This document shows, in pieces, positions 17,407 through 25,545 of a stretch of 64,000 nt of DNA (position 1 is its first letter; every line of letters starts with the position of its first letter). The stretch is from Saccharothrix algeriensis. GTDB lineage: Bacteria > Actinomycetota > Actinomycetes > Mycobacteriales > Pseudonocardiaceae. The notes under the pieces are model-generated. The model was given only the letters and a program-made list of their open reading frames with translations. It had not been told where the DNA came from and searched no databases. A program made the position numbers and the translations under genes. Where the stretch lies: contig NZ_JAFBCL010000001.1 in NCBI RefSeq assembly GCF_016907655.1, positions 3,382,001 through 3,446,000 on the forward strand, given 5' to 3'.

Positions 17407-18270
17407 TCAGGGCCGGTCTTGTCCGGGCCGGTCCTGCCTGGGCAGGTCGCGCGGTCCGGTGTGGCGCAGGCGCTCCTCCACGTAGGCGAGCACCGAGTGC
17501 AGCGGCGCGTCCCCGTCGCTGGTCACCCAGCACACCCGCACCCCGGGCCGCACCCGCGACCCCGCGATCCGCACCGCCCGCCCGGCCAGCTCGCGCACCC
17601 GCGCCGCCACCGCCTCGCCGCTGCCGTTCGGGTGCTCCGCCACCACCGCGAACCGGTCCCCGCCGTACCGCGCCACGGTGTAGTCCGCCCGCAGGCCCTG
17701 CCGCAGCCGCCCCGCGATCGCGGTCAGCAGCTCGTCGCCCCGCCGGAACCCGTGCTCCCGGTTCACCTCGGCCATCCGGTGCACGTCCGCCAGCACCAGC
17801 GACGCCAGGGTCCCGTGCGTGCGCGCCCTGGTCAGCGCCTGGCCGAGCCGGTCGAGCAGCAGGGCGCGGCCGGGCAGCCCGGTCAGCCCGTCGAGCAGGC
17901 GCGCGGAGTGCGGCACGTCCGCCTGCACCGGCCACAGCACCACGAGCACCTGCCCGCGCGGCTCCAGCGGGTGGTACTCGGCCCACACGTGCGCGTGCGG
18001 CAGCACCATCGGGATCGTCAGCGGCGCCCCGGTGCGCAGCACCTGCGCGGCCAGCTCCGCGCCCGAGGGCAGCGGCGCGCCGGACGCGTCCCGCCCCGGC
18101 GGCCGGCGCAGGCCGGGCAGCTCCGCCGAGGGCACGCCCAGCAGCGACGCGGCGAGCCGGTTGCCCGCGAGCACCGCACCGGCGCCGTCCTGGAGCAGCA
18201 CCCCGACCGGCAGCTCGGAGACGAGCTCGTCCCACACCGCACGGGAAGCCGTTGTCTGCACGGTACTCAT
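17407..18270 (-). CDS. PAS-like plus degenerate GGDEF domain protein
   Basis: 287 residues from ATG 18270, with GGAGG 9-10 nt upstream. Residues 10-120 look like a PAS domain (WDELVSELPVGVLLQDGAGAVLAGNRLAASLLG). A GGDEF domain follows (LLDGLTGLPGRALLLDRL, ASLVLADVHRMAEVNREHG), but the signature is GGDRF at 203-207 and no RxxD inhibitory site is in place. The Glu-to-Arg change removes a metal-binding residue, so cyclase activity is doubtful; a c-di-GMP or GTP-binding regulatory role is more likely. No membrane segment is seen. The last 15 residues (DLPRQDRPGQDRP) are encoded by a degenerate short repeat that continues past the gene. Confidence 0.8.
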   Translation of the reverse strand: MSTVQTTASRAVWDELVSELPVGVLLQDGAGAVLAGNRLAASLLGVPSAELPGLRRPPGRDASGAPLPSGAELAAQVLRTGAPLTIPMVLPHAHVWAEYHPLEPRGQVLVVLWPVQADVPHSARLLDGLTGLPGRALLLDRLGQALTRARTHGTLASLVLADVHRMAEVNREHGFRRGDELLTAIAGRLRQGLRADYTVARYGGDRFAVVAEHPNGSGEAVAARVRELAGRAVRIAGSRVRPGVRVCWVTSDGDAPLHSVLAYVEERLRHTGPRDLPRQDRPGQDRP

Positions 18271-18374
18271 AGGACTGGTGCCCTCCGCCGGGTGCAACCC
18301 TGTCCGTCAAGAGCCTCCCCGCGGGTCGCGGGCATTTCAAGGGCACGCCCACCACTCGGTCCGGTGATCTTTGG

Positions 18375-19211
18375 TCAGCCGTGTAACGCCCCGACCAGCG
18401 CGCCGAACTCCCGTTCGGCCACGATCGGCACCCGGTACGCGCGGGCCCGCCGCGCCTTGCCGGACAGCGTGAACGGGTCAGCCGCGACCAGCACCCGGGT
18501 GGACCGGGTCACGTGGTCCCGGCTCACCAACCCGGCCGCGTGCGCGCGGGAGACCCACACGTCGCGCGGCTCGCTCAGCTGCCCGGTGAACACCACCAGG
18601 TCGCCCGCGCGCAACGCCACGTGCCCGGTCGGCGCGCTCGGCGCCGCGTGCCCCCGGCGCACCTCGCGCACGTCGTCGCCGGGCAGGTGCGGCCACGGCG
18701 CGGTCGGGGCGTCCAGCGGGCCGTGCCGCAGGTAGTGCGCGAGCAGCCGCCCGGTGGCCCGCGCGTCGTGCAGCGCGGAGTGCGCCTCGCCCAGCGGGAT
18801 GCCGGCCGCGTCGCAGCAGGCCCGCAGGGACCGCCCGCCACCGGGCAGGAACCGGGCGGCGAGCCGCATCGTGCACAGCCCGTCGAGCGCCGGGTCGACG
18901 CCCAGCCGCCCGAACTCGGCCGCCAGGAACCGCGCGTCGAACGCCAGGTTGTGCGCGACCAGCACCCGCCCGGCCAGCCGCCGCGCCAGCGCCCCGGCGG
19001 CCTGCGCGAAGGTGGGCGCGTCCCACACGTCGGCGGCGGAGATCCGGTGCACGTGCTGCGGGCCCAGGTCGCGGCCGGGGTTCAGCAGCGTGCACCACTC
19101 GCCGGTCTGCCGGCCGTCGTCGTCCAGTAGCACCACGGCGACCTCGACGACGCGGTCGGACCGGCCCGCCGCGAACCCGGTCGTCTCCACGTCGACCACG
19201 GCGTACCCCAT
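18375..19211 (-). CDS. DnaQ-like 3'-5' exonuclease with C-terminal BRCT domain
   Basis: 278 residues from ATG 19211; GTG 19220 three codons upstream is an alternative. Residues 1-165 are a DEDDh exonuclease: VVDVETTGF (D7, E9), AHNLAFDARFLAAEF and the third motif SALHDARATGRLLAHYL with catalytic His-Asp. Residues of about 190-278 (LRAGDLVVFTGQL...RAHAAGLVSRDHVTRSTRVLVAADP...KARRARAYRVPIVAEREF) are a BRCT domain. The architecture is common in actinomycetes as a stand-alone epsilon-like protein, likely in DNA repair or processing rather than the replisome. The neighbours do not form an operon with it. Confidence 0.88.
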   Translation of the reverse strand: MGYAVVDVETTGFAAGRSDRVVEVAVVLLDDDGRQTGEWCTLLNPGRDLGPQHVHRISAADVWDAPTFAQAAGALARRLAGRVLVAHNLAFDARFLAAEFGRLGVDPALDGLCTMRLAARFLPGGGRSLRACCDAAGIPLGEAHSALHDARATGRLLAHYLRHGPLDAPTAPWPHLPGDDVREVRRGHAAPSAPTGHVALRAGDLVVFTGQLSEPRDVWVSRAHAAGLVSRDHVTRSTRVLVAADPFTLSGKARRARAYRVPIVAEREFGALVGALHG

Positions 19212-19236
19212 GACGGTCACAGCCTACCGACCGCGC

Positions 19237-19794
19237 TCACCCCAGCAGCGCCCGCAGCGCGAGGTCGACCACCCGGTCGGAGAACGCGCCCGTCAACGGG
19301 CCCGTTCGCAGCAACCACCGCTGGTACACCGGGCCCAGCAGCAGTTCCGCGGCGGCGGCCACGTCCACGTCGCCCCGGACGTCCCCGTCGCGCTGCGCCG
19401 CCGCCAACCGCTGCTCCAGCACCACCCGCCGGGGCGTCAGCAGCAGGGCCACCAGGTCGGTCCGGGCCTCGTGCACCAGCGCCCGGCACACCTGGTCGAA
19501 CCGCCGCTCGCCCACCTCGGCGATGGCCTCGCGCAGCTCCAGCTTGAGGTCCGCGCCCAGCTCGCCCCACGGCCGGACCTCCCACCCCACCGCCCTGGAC
19601 TCGATGAACGCGTCGAACAGCAGCGGCCCCTTGGCCTGCCACCACCGGTAGATGGTCTGCTTGCCCACGCCCGCGCGGGCGGCGACCGCCTCGACGGTCA
19701 CCTTCGCGTAGCCCCGCTCCTCCAGCAGTTCCAGGGCGGCGGCGAGGATGGCCCGCCTCGAACGGTCGCTGCGCCGCGCCGCGTCGGGTGGCAT
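19237..19794 (-). CDS. TetR family transcriptional regulator
   Basis: 185 residues from ATG 19794 with AAGGG just upstream. The N-terminal HTH is canonical: SRRAILAAALELLEERGYAKVTVEAVAARAGVGKQTIYRWWQAKGPLLFDAF. The C-terminal ligand/dimerisation part matches the TetR_C_11-like group (QVCRALVHEARTD, LLLGPVYQRWLLRTGPL). A longer open frame upstream has no HTH extension and is not used. Its target is not obvious: the 3' neighbour is the exonuclease gene (25 bp away, same strand) and 99 bp upstream ends the erythromycin-esterase-like gene, also on the same strand. Confidence 0.9.
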   Translation of the reverse strand: MPPDAARRSDRSRRAILAAALELLEERGYAKVTVEAVAARAGVGKQTIYRWWQAKGPLLFDAFIESRAVGWEVRPWGELGADLKLELREAIAEVGERRFDQVCRALVHEARTDLVALLLTPRRVVLEQRLAAAQRDGDVRGDVDVAAAAELLLGPVYQRWLLRTGPLTGAFSDRVVDLALRALLG

Positions 19795-19893
19795 CCCTTG
19801 ATCGTATGCGCGTTTTTGCGGTTGTTCACAGTTCCCGGCGGTCGCGCCCACCGAGCGCGACCGCCGGGAACCGCGCCACTGCGCCACCCGCCG

Positions 19894-21135
19894 CTACCAG
19901 TACCGGTGCTGCTCCCCGTCGGTGTCGGCGATGAAGACGACGGCGTCGGCGCCGGCCACCCCCGCCGGGGTCAGCGGGAGGTGGCCGCGCGCGATCGGCT
20001 CGCCCACGCCGGTCGACGGGGGGAGCGCGGCGCTCAGCGCCCGCGCCGGGAACAGGGCGCGGCGGGTGGTCGCCCCGGCCATCGCGTGCTGGAGGGTGCC
20101 CGGTGCGCCGCAGGGGCCGCCGTCGGTCGCCACGAACACGTAGCGCTCGCCGAGGGTGAGCGCCGCGAGCGCGCCGGCGCTCGACCAGCTCACCTCGCCG
20201 TCCCAGGTCGCCATGCGGGACGGCATGCGCTGGAGGTGCACGTTGTGCGCGAACACCAGGCTCGGCCCGCGGCGCCGCTCCCGGTCGACGATCGCGAGCA
20301 GGTTCTCGGCCATCATCTCGGTGCGCAGGCTGAGCAGGGCCTCGATGCGGTCGGGCCCGGGGGTGGCCATCGCGGCGTGGTAGCGCAGCAGGCCCAGGGC
20401 GGTGCGCGCGTGCGCGACGGCGTGGGCGTGGCCGACCGGGTCGGCGGCGTGCAGGCCGGGCGCCGCGCGGCGCAGCGCGCTCGCCAGGTCGTCCGCGACG
20501 ACGCGCAGCGCGCGGGCGCGGTCGGAGTCGCCGATCGACGCCGCCGGGTCGAACATGGCCGCCTCGTTCGCCCAGTCCGCGTCCTCGCCCAGCAGCGCGT
20601 CGAGGTCCCGGGTTGATCGGGGCCGCAGCGCCGCGGGCAGGAAGTCGACGACCGAGGACAGCGCGCGCCGCGGGCTCGGCGCGGCGGAGAACTCCACCGG
20701 GGCGTCGAAGCCGTGGAAGCGGACCTGGTCGCGCGGCGCGCGGCCGGCGTTGTGCGCGCGGAGCCACTCGACCAGCTCGCGGTTGCCGGGCAGGGCGCCG
20801 AACCGGTGGCTGAACCCGGTCGCGAGCACGGCGTCCACCTCTGCGTCCACCTCTGCTCCGGCGCCTGCCGCTCCCCCGGTCACGTACTCGTCGACGACGG
20901 ACGCGGCGAACGCGTCGATCTCCAGCGCGATCGACCGGAACCCCCGCTCGACCAGGTGACCGAGCACCTCGTTGCGCAGCTCCGGGAACGCCGCGACCCC
21001 GTGCACCGGCTCCCCGAGGGCGAGCACGGCCGGCGGCTCGGCCCGCCCGGCGAGCAGTTCGTCGATCGCGCGGCCCAGGTCGGCCGGGTCGTCGAGTCGG
21101 CGGCCGATCGCGCGCAGTGCTGCGGCAGTGGACAT
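19894..21135 (-). CDS. Erythromycin esterase-like protein
   Basis: 413 residues from ATG 21135, with AAGGGG 7 nt upstream. Family motifs are present: VLALGEPVHGVAAFPELRNEVLGHLVERGFRSIALE near the N-terminus (E and H of the Ere active site), NAGRAPRDQVRFHGFDAP, and SLVFAHNVHLQRMP matching the AHNxH motif. Ere enzymes hydrolyse the macrolactone ring, but most chromosomal homologues have unknown substrates, so resistance is possible rather than shown. It is divergent from the dual-MerR regulator at 21249, with a 13-bp palindrome between them, which suggests regulated expression. Confidence 0.85.
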   Translation of the reverse strand: MSTAAALRAIGRRLDDPADLGRAIDELLAGRAEPPAVLALGEPVHGVAAFPELRNEVLGHLVERGFRSIALEIDAFAASVVDEYVTGGAAGAGAEVDAEVDAVLATGFSHRFGALPGNRELVEWLRAHNAGRAPRDQVRFHGFDAPVEFSAAPSPRRALSSVVDFLPAALRPRSTRDLDALLGEDADWANEAAMFDPAASIGDSDRARALRVVADDLASALRRAAPGLHAADPVGHAHAVAHARTALGLLRYHAAMATPGPDRIEALLSLRTEMMAENLLAIVDRERRRGPSLVFAHNVHLQRMPSRMATWDGEVSWSSAGALAALTLGERYVFVATDGGPCGAPGTLQHAMAGATTRRALFPARALSAALPPSTGVGEPIARGHLPLTPAGVAGADAVVFIADTDGEQHRYW

Positions 21136-21171
21136 GAGCACCCCTTCGGAAGAAGAACTCCCCACAACGCT

Positions 21172-21184
21172 ATCGTTGAACGAT
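21172..21184. promoter_or_regulatory. 13-bp palindrome (candidate MerR-type operator)
   Basis: ATCGTT-G-AACGAT is a perfect inverted repeat located between the divergent starts of the erythromycin-esterase-like gene (21135) and the TioE-like regulator (21249). Its position 36 bp from the esterase start and 64 bp from the regulator start fits an operator controlling one or both promoters. Binding is inferred from position and symmetry only. Confidence 0.5.
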
Positions 21185-21248
21185 CGGTTGGCACTTCCGC
21201 GGAGCCGACCGGGGAGTACCGGTCGAAACCCTCAATCGGAGGTGTGAG

Positions 21249-21941
21249 CTGCGACCCGTCGACCTCGCCCGGGAGCACGGGCTGTCCGCCCAGGCGATCC
21301 GCAACTACGAGGAGGCCGGCGCCCTCCCGGCGGCCGAGCGCGGCGAGACCGGCTACCGGCGCTACACGCCCCTGCACGCGCAGGCCCTGCGCGCCTTCCT
21401 CGCGCTGCGCGGCGGCCACGGGCACCAGCCGGCGCTGGAGATCATGCGCGCGACCAACCGGGGCGACACCGAGTCCGCCTACCGGCTCATCGACGCCGCG
21501 CACGTCGCGCTGCTCGCCGAGCGCAACACCCGGGCCGAGGTCGCGACGGCCCTCGGCGGCCTGTCCACCACGGCGCCCGCCCCCGTCCACGGCCGGCCGC
21601 TGACCGTGGGCGAACTCGCGCGCCGGCTGGGCGTGCACCCGGCGACGCTGCGCACCTGGGAGGCCGAGGGCATCCTGCGCCCCGAGCGCGACCCGGCGAC
21701 GGGCTACCGCCACTACGGGCCCGACTGCGTGCGCGACGCCGAGATCGCCCGGCAGCTGCGCCGGGGCGGGTACCTGCTGCGCCAGGTCGCGCAGTTCACC
21801 GGATCGCTGCGCGCGGCGGGCGGGGCGGAGGCGCTGGGCGCCTTCCTCGACTCCTGGCAGGACCGGCTGACCACGCGCAGCCGCACCCTCCTCTCCGGCG
21901 CGGCCCAGCTCGACGCCTACCTCGCCCTCCGCGGCGCGTAG
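21249..21941 (+). CDS. Dual-HTH MerR family regulator (TioE-like), CTG start
   Basis: 230 residues. Two MerR-type HTH units are present: residues 2-40 (RPVDLAREHGLSAQAIRNYEEAGALP...GYRRYTPL) and about 120-165 (LTVGELARRLGVHPATLRTWEAEGILRP...GYRHYGPD). This is the layout of TioE-family regulators. The first HTH requires the frame to open upstream of the first in-frame ATG at 21444. The only start with a ribosome site is CTG 21249, preceded by GGAGGTG at 21238-21244; no in-frame ATG, GTG or TTG lies at a usable distance. CTG initiation is therefore inferred. The gene is divergent from the Ere-like gene, its likely target. Confidence 0.82.
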   Translation: MRPVDLAREHGLSAQAIRNYEEAGALPAAERGETGYRRYTPLHAQALRAFLALRGGHGHQPALEIMRATNRGDTESAYRLIDAAHVALLAERNTRAEVATALGGLSTTAPAPVHGRPLTVGELARRLGVHPATLRTWEAEGILRPERDPATGYRHYGPDCVRDAEIARQLRRGGYLLRQVAQFTGSLRAAGGAEALGAFLDSWQDRLTTRSRTLLSGAAQLDAYLALRGA

Positions 21942-21982
21942 CGGGGCCGGCCGGAGCCGCCGGCGCGCCCCGCGGCCCCGGA

Positions 21983-22004
21983 GCGGTCCCCCCGGGGGGA
22001 CCGC
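21983..22004. terminator. GC-rich palindrome between convergent genes
   Basis: GCGGTCCCCCC followed directly by GGGGGGACCGC, lying between the stops of the dual-MerR gene (21941) and dnaB (22023). A bidirectional terminator is likely; the real loop would use the central Cs and Gs. Confidence 0.6.
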
Positions 22005-22022
22005 CGCCCCGACCGGACCGCG

Positions 22023-23384
22023 CTAGCCCTGCGCGAGGTCGGCGAAGCGGCTGTAGTGCAGCTGGTGGGCGACCGTGATCGTGGCGGTGGGGCCGGCGCG
22101 GTGCTTGGCGATGATCAGGTCGGCCTCGCCCGCCCGCGGGTCGTCGCGCTCCCACGCGTCCGGTCGGTTGATCAGGATGACCATGTCGGCGTCCTGCTCC
22201 AGCGAGCCCGACTCGCGCAGGTCCGACAGCTGCGGGCGCTTGTCGGTGCGCTGCTCGGGGCCGCGGTTGAGCTGGCTGATCGCGATGACCGGGACCTCCA
22301 GCTCCTTCGCGATCAGCTTCAGGTTCCGGGAGAACTCCGAGACCTCCTGCTGGCGGGACTCGCTGCGCTTGCCCGACGACATCAGCTGGAGGTAGTCGAC
22401 CACCACCAGGCGCAGGTCGTGCCGCTGCTTGAGCCGCCGCGCCTTGGCCCGGATCTCCATCATCGTCAGGTTCGGCGAGTCGTCGACGAACAGCGGCGCC
22501 TCGCTGATCTCGCTCATCCGCCTGGCCAGCCTGGTCCAGTCGTCGTCGCTCATCCGGCCGCCGCGCATGTCGCCCAGGCGGATCCTCGCCTCGGCGGACA
22601 GCATCCGCATGACGATCTCCGTGCGGCTCATCTCCAGCGAGAAGATCGCGCTGGTCAGGCCGTGCTTGACCGAGCAGGACCGGGCGAAGTCCAGGCCCAG
22701 GGTCGACTTGCCGACGCCGGGGCGGGCCGCCACGATGATCATCTGGCCGGGGTGCAGGCCGTTGGTCAGCTCGTCGAGGTCCGCGAAGCCCGTCGGGATG
22801 CCCAGGGACGAGCCGCCGCGCGACGCGATGGCGTCGATCTCGTCCATCGTCGGCTGGAGCAGCTCCTCCAGCACCACGTAGTCCTCGGTCGTGCGGCGCT
22901 CGGTGACCTCGTAGATGGCCGCCTGCGCGCGGTCGACGACCTCGTCCACGTCGGCGCCCTCCGCGCCGTTGTAGCCGAGCTGGACGATCCGCGTGCCGGC
23001 CTCGACCAGCCGCCGCAGCACCGCCTTCTCCGCCACGATCTCGGCGTAGTAGGAGGCGTTCGCGGCGGTCGGCACGGTCGCGATCAGCGTGTGCAGGTAG
23101 GGCGCGCCGCCGACGCGCAGCAGCTCGCCCCGGCGCTCCAGCTCCGCCGACACCGTGATCGGGTCGGCCGGCTCGCCGCGCCCGTACAGGTCCAGGACGC
23201 AGTCGTACACCGCCTGGTGCGCGGGCCGGTAGAAGTCGTTGGGCGCGAGCACCTCGACGACGTCGGCGATGGCGTCCTTGCTCAGCAGCATCCCGCCCAG
23301 CACGGACTGCTCCGCCGCCAGGTCCTGCGGCGGCTGCCGTTCGAAACCGGGCTCGGCCATGCCCCGGTCGTCCACCAGCGCCAC
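22023..23384 (-). CDS. dnaB: Replicative DNA helicase DnaB
   Basis: 453 residues from GTG 23384 (VALVDDRGMAEPG); ATG 23360 is a fallback. The N-terminal primase-interacting domain begins ERQPPQDLAAEQSVLGGMLLSKDAIADV. The RecA-like domain has Walker A (ARPGVGKST), SLEMSRTEIVMRML, Walker B (LVVVDYLQLM) and ISQLNRGPEQR. This hexameric helicase unwinds the fork and recruits primase. The sequence is continuous through Walker A, so no intein interrupts the gene, unlike the mycobacterial homologue. It is the last gene in the order rpsF-ssb-rpsR-rplI-dnaB but is separated from rplI by 428 bp that hold DnaA boxes, so it probably has its own promoter. Confidence 0.97.
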   Translation of the reverse strand: MALVDDRGMAEPGFERQPPQDLAAEQSVLGGMLLSKDAIADVVEVLAPNDFYRPAHQAVYDCVLDLYGRGEPADPITVSAELERRGELLRVGGAPYLHTLIATVPTAANASYYAEIVAEKAVLRRLVEAGTRIVQLGYNGAEGADVDEVVDRAQAAIYEVTERRTTEDYVVLEELLQPTMDEIDAIASRGGSSLGIPTGFADLDELTNGLHPGQMIIVAARPGVGKSTLGLDFARSCSVKHGLTSAIFSLEMSRTEIVMRMLSAEARIRLGDMRGGRMSDDDWTRLARRMSEISEAPLFVDDSPNLTMMEIRAKARRLKQRHDLRLVVVDYLQLMSSGKRSESRQQEVSEFSRNLKLIAKELEVPVIAISQLNRGPEQRTDKRPQLSDLRESGSLEQDADMVILINRPDAWERDDPRAGEADLIIAKHRAGPTATITVAHQLHYSRFADLAQG

Positions 23385-23812
23385 CGCGCACTCACCCCAC
23401 TCCGCTCGTGTCCCCTGTTCTACCCCGCGGGTACGACAATTCCCGCGGGCGACGCCCTGTGACCCGGCGGACGGTAGAGGCCCCCGGATGGCGCAGGCAA
23501 CCGACCCTGGGGACAGACCGGTGGACAGCTTGGGGATGGTTCGCGCCGGTTGGCCACATCGTCGTGGAAACCTGTGGACAACCTGGGTACAACTCTGGCC
23601 GTGACAGAAGTTTTCGCAGGTCAAGCCCTGTGGATAAGTATGTGGAAAAGTACTTCGTCACACCCTCGGCGTGTCGCGTGTAACCGCCTCCACGGCGTGT
23701 CGCGGTCGGCCCGTCACACGGGTTGTCCACAGCCGGACGTGCGAGAGCGCCGCCCGTCCGGAGTATCCGGTCGGACGGCGCTCCCGGCGTCGTTCGCGGG
23801 CGCCCGGCGCCC
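23385..23812. other. Gene-free spacer between rplI and dnaB
   Basis: 428 bp with no convincing gene. It is less GC-rich than its surroundings, with an AT-richer patch around 23610-23665, and holds the DnaA-box cluster described separately. It must also contain the dnaB promoter; no consensus -35/-10 pair was recognised with confidence. Confidence 0.7.
23573..23731. promoter_or_regulatory. Cluster of DnaA boxes upstream of dnaB
   Basis: Three perfect nonamers occur within 159 bp: TGTGGACAA at 23573-23581 (minus orientation of TTGTCCACA), TGTGGATAA at 23629-23637 (minus orientation of TTATCCACA) and TTGTCCACA at 23723-23731 (plus orientation). A one-mismatch site, TGTGGAAAA, lies at 23641-23649. 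The boxes surround an AT-richer stretch. This may be a DnaA-regulated dnaB promoter or a DnaA-titrating site. It is not the classical actinobacterial oriC, which lies between dnaA and dnaN. Confidence 0.7.
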
Positions 23813-24268
23813 TCAGTTCGCGGCGGCGACCTCGACGGCCAGCGACACCGTGACCTCCGGGTGCAGGCGCACCGAGACGGTGTGCCTGCCCAGGGTCTTG
23901 ATGTGGCCGGCGATGTCGACGGCGCGCTTGTCCAGCGTCGGGCCGCCGGCGCTGCGCACCGCGGACACGACGTCGGACGAGGTGACCGAGCCGAACAGCT
24001 TCTTGGAGCCGACGGCGGCCTTCGCCTTGAGCGTCACGGAGCCGAGGCCCTCCAGCGAAGCCTTGATCTCCTTGGCGTGGTCCAGGTCGCGGACCCGGCG
24101 GGTCTCCTGCGCGCGGCGGATGACCTCGACCTGCTTGGCCGCGCCCTTGGTGGCGAGGATCGCCAGGCCGCGGGGCAGCAGGTAGTTGCGGCCGTAGCCG
24201 TCCTTGACCTCGACGATGTCGCCGGGGCCACCGAGGCCGCTGACGTCAGCGGTGAGGATGAGCTTCAC
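23813..24268 (-). CDS. rplI: 50S ribosomal protein L9
   Basis: 151 residues from GTG 24268 ([13 protein letters not shown]) with GAAAGGGGAG upstream. The L9 signature [23 protein letters not shown] is present, followed by the long helix and the C-terminal domain ending [16 protein letters not shown]. It binds 23S rRNA at the L1 stalk base and helps frame maintenance. It follows rpsR by 17 bp in the rpsF-ssb-rpsR-rplI operon. Confidence 0.98.
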   Translation of the reverse strand: MKLILTADVSGLGGPGDIVEVKDGYGRNYLLPRGLAILATKGAAKQVEVIRRAQETRRVRDLDHAKEIKASLEGLGSVTLKAKAAVGSKKLFGSVTSSDVVSAVRSAGGPTLDKRAVDIAGHIKTLGRHTVSVRLHPEVTVSLAVEVAAAN

Positions 24269-24285
24269 GGTGTTCTCCCCTTTCT

Positions 24286-24525
24286 CTAGCGAGCGGTCGA
24301 GGTGTAGGGCAGCAGCGCCATCTCGCGGGCGTTCTTGACCGCGACGGCGACGTCGCGCTGGTGCTGGCTGCAGTTGCCGGTCACCCGGCGGGCGCGGATC
24401 TTGCCCCGGTCCGAGATGTACTTCCGGAGCAGGGTGGTGTCCTTGTAGTCGATCGCGTGCGCGTTGCGGTCCTTGCAGAACGCGCAGACCTTCTTCTTGG
24501 GCTTGCGCACAGGCGGCTTGGCCAT
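24286..24525 (-). CDS. rpsR: 30S ribosomal protein S18
   Basis: 79 residues starting [21 protein letters not shown]. The core [50 protein letters not shown] is the S18 signature. The CAFC pair and NCSQH make this the zinc-binding (C+) form, the type expected at the main locus and not the Zur-controlled C- paralogue. It partners S6 in the small-subunit platform, consistent with the operon position after rpsF and ssb. Confidence 0.98.
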   Translation of the reverse strand: MAKPPVRKPKKKVCAFCKDRNAHAIDYKDTTLLRKYISDRGKIRARRVTGNCSQHQRDVAVAVKNAREMALLPYTSTAR

Positions 24526-24570
24526 GTGGGTCACTCCTGGGATGACGCGGTGAAGTGGAGGGGGTGCGGT

Positions 24571-25071
24571 CTAGAAGGGGGGCTCGTCGGAGAAGCCGCC
24601 GCCGGAGCCGGCCGGGGGCGCGGAGCCCCACGGGTCGTCGGCCGGGGGCGTGGAGCCACCGCCGCGGGACTGGCCGCCGCCGCCGAAGCCGCCGCCGCCG
24701 TCACCCCGGCTCACCTTGTTGACCTTCGCGGTCGCGTACCGCAGCGAGGGGCCGACCTCGTCGACCTCCAGCTCGATGACGGTGCGCTTCTCGCCCTCCT
24801 TCGTCTCGAAGGAGCGCTGGCGCAGCCGCCCGCTCACGAGCACGCGCGAACCGCGCGTGAGCGACTCGGCCACGTTCTCCGCGACCTGCCGCCACACGTT
24901 GCACCGCAGGAACAGGGCTTCCCCGTCCTTCCACTCGCCGGTCTGGCGGTCGAAGGTCCGGGGCGTGGAGGCGACCGTGAAGCTCGCCACCGCGGCGCCG
25001 GACTGGGTGAAGCGCAGCTCGGGGTCGGCGGTCAGGTTGCCGACCACCGTGATCGTCGTCTCGCCTGCCAT
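24571..25071 (-). CDS. ssb: Single-stranded DNA-binding protein
   Basis: 166 residues. The OB-fold region (residues 1-115) has [62 protein letters not shown] and [20 protein letters not shown] Gly/Pro-rich linker follows, ending in the acidic partner-binding tip FSDEPPF. It coats ssDNA in replication and repair. The gene lies between rpsF (12 bp away) and rpsR, the common actinobacterial order. Confidence 0.97.
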   Translation of the reverse strand: MAGETTITVVGNLTADPELRFTQSGAAVASFTVASTPRTFDRQTGEWKDGEALFLRCNVWRQVAENVAESLTRGSRVLVSGRLRQRSFETKEGEKRTVIELEVDEVGPSLRYATAKVNKVSRGDGGGGFGGGGQSRGGGSTPPADDPWGSAPPAGSGGGFSDEPPF

Positions 25072-25083
25072 GTCGGGGAACCC

Positions 25084-25413
25084 CTAGACCTTGGCGGGCT
25101 GGACCTTGGCGGCCTTGGCCGCCTTGGCGGGCTCGCGGCGCAGGACCTTGGTGCGCAGCACCGTCTCCTGCAGCCCGAGCTGGCGGTCGAGCTCCTTCAC
25201 CGCCTCCGGGGTCGACGTCAGGTCGAGCACCGCGTAGATGCCCTCGGAGTTCTTGTTGATCTCGAAGCTCAACCGGCGCTTGCCCCACACCTCGACCTTC
25301 TCGACGTTGCCGCCCGTGGTGCGGATGACGTTGAGGAACGTGTCGAGCGAGGGCGCGATGGTGCGCTCGTCGAGACTGGGGTCCAGGATGACCATGACTT
25401 CGTAATGACGCAT
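25084..25413 (-). CDS. rpsF: 30S ribosomal protein S6
   Basis: 109 residues from ATG 25413; AGGAGGTGAG lies 8 nt upstream, which favours it over the GTG three codons earlier. [65 protein letters not shown] is a standard S6. The C-terminal tail is an Ala/Lys-rich repeat ([14 protein letters not shown]). S6 binds S18 on the 30S platform. It is the first gene of the rpsF-ssb-rpsR-rplI operon. Confidence 0.98.
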   Translation of the reverse strand: MRHYEVMVILDPSLDERTIAPSLDTFLNVIRTTGGNVEKVEVWGKRRLSFEINKNSEGIYAVLDLTSTPEAVKELDRQLGLQETVLRTKVLRREPAKAAKAAKVQPAKV

Positions 25414-25545
25414 GAAGACCACTCACCTCCTGTGGACTCGGCGGCCACGGACTTTCCGTGGCAGGAGGGTCGTCGCGTCAGCAACCCGGAGAGGCTAGCA
25501 AAGGGCGGTGCGGAACACCGCACCCGGGTGGTGGCGGGGCCGCGC

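Noticed and set aside
22023-23384. Intein in dnaB
   Set aside because: Actinobacterial dnaB genes often carry one, but the coding sequence runs unbroken through the Walker A and neighbouring motifs at normal length.
23573-23731. Chromosomal oriC
   Set aside because: dnaA, dnaN and rpmH are not adjacent and the box number is low compared with actinobacterial origins; it is kept only as a DnaA-binding cluster.
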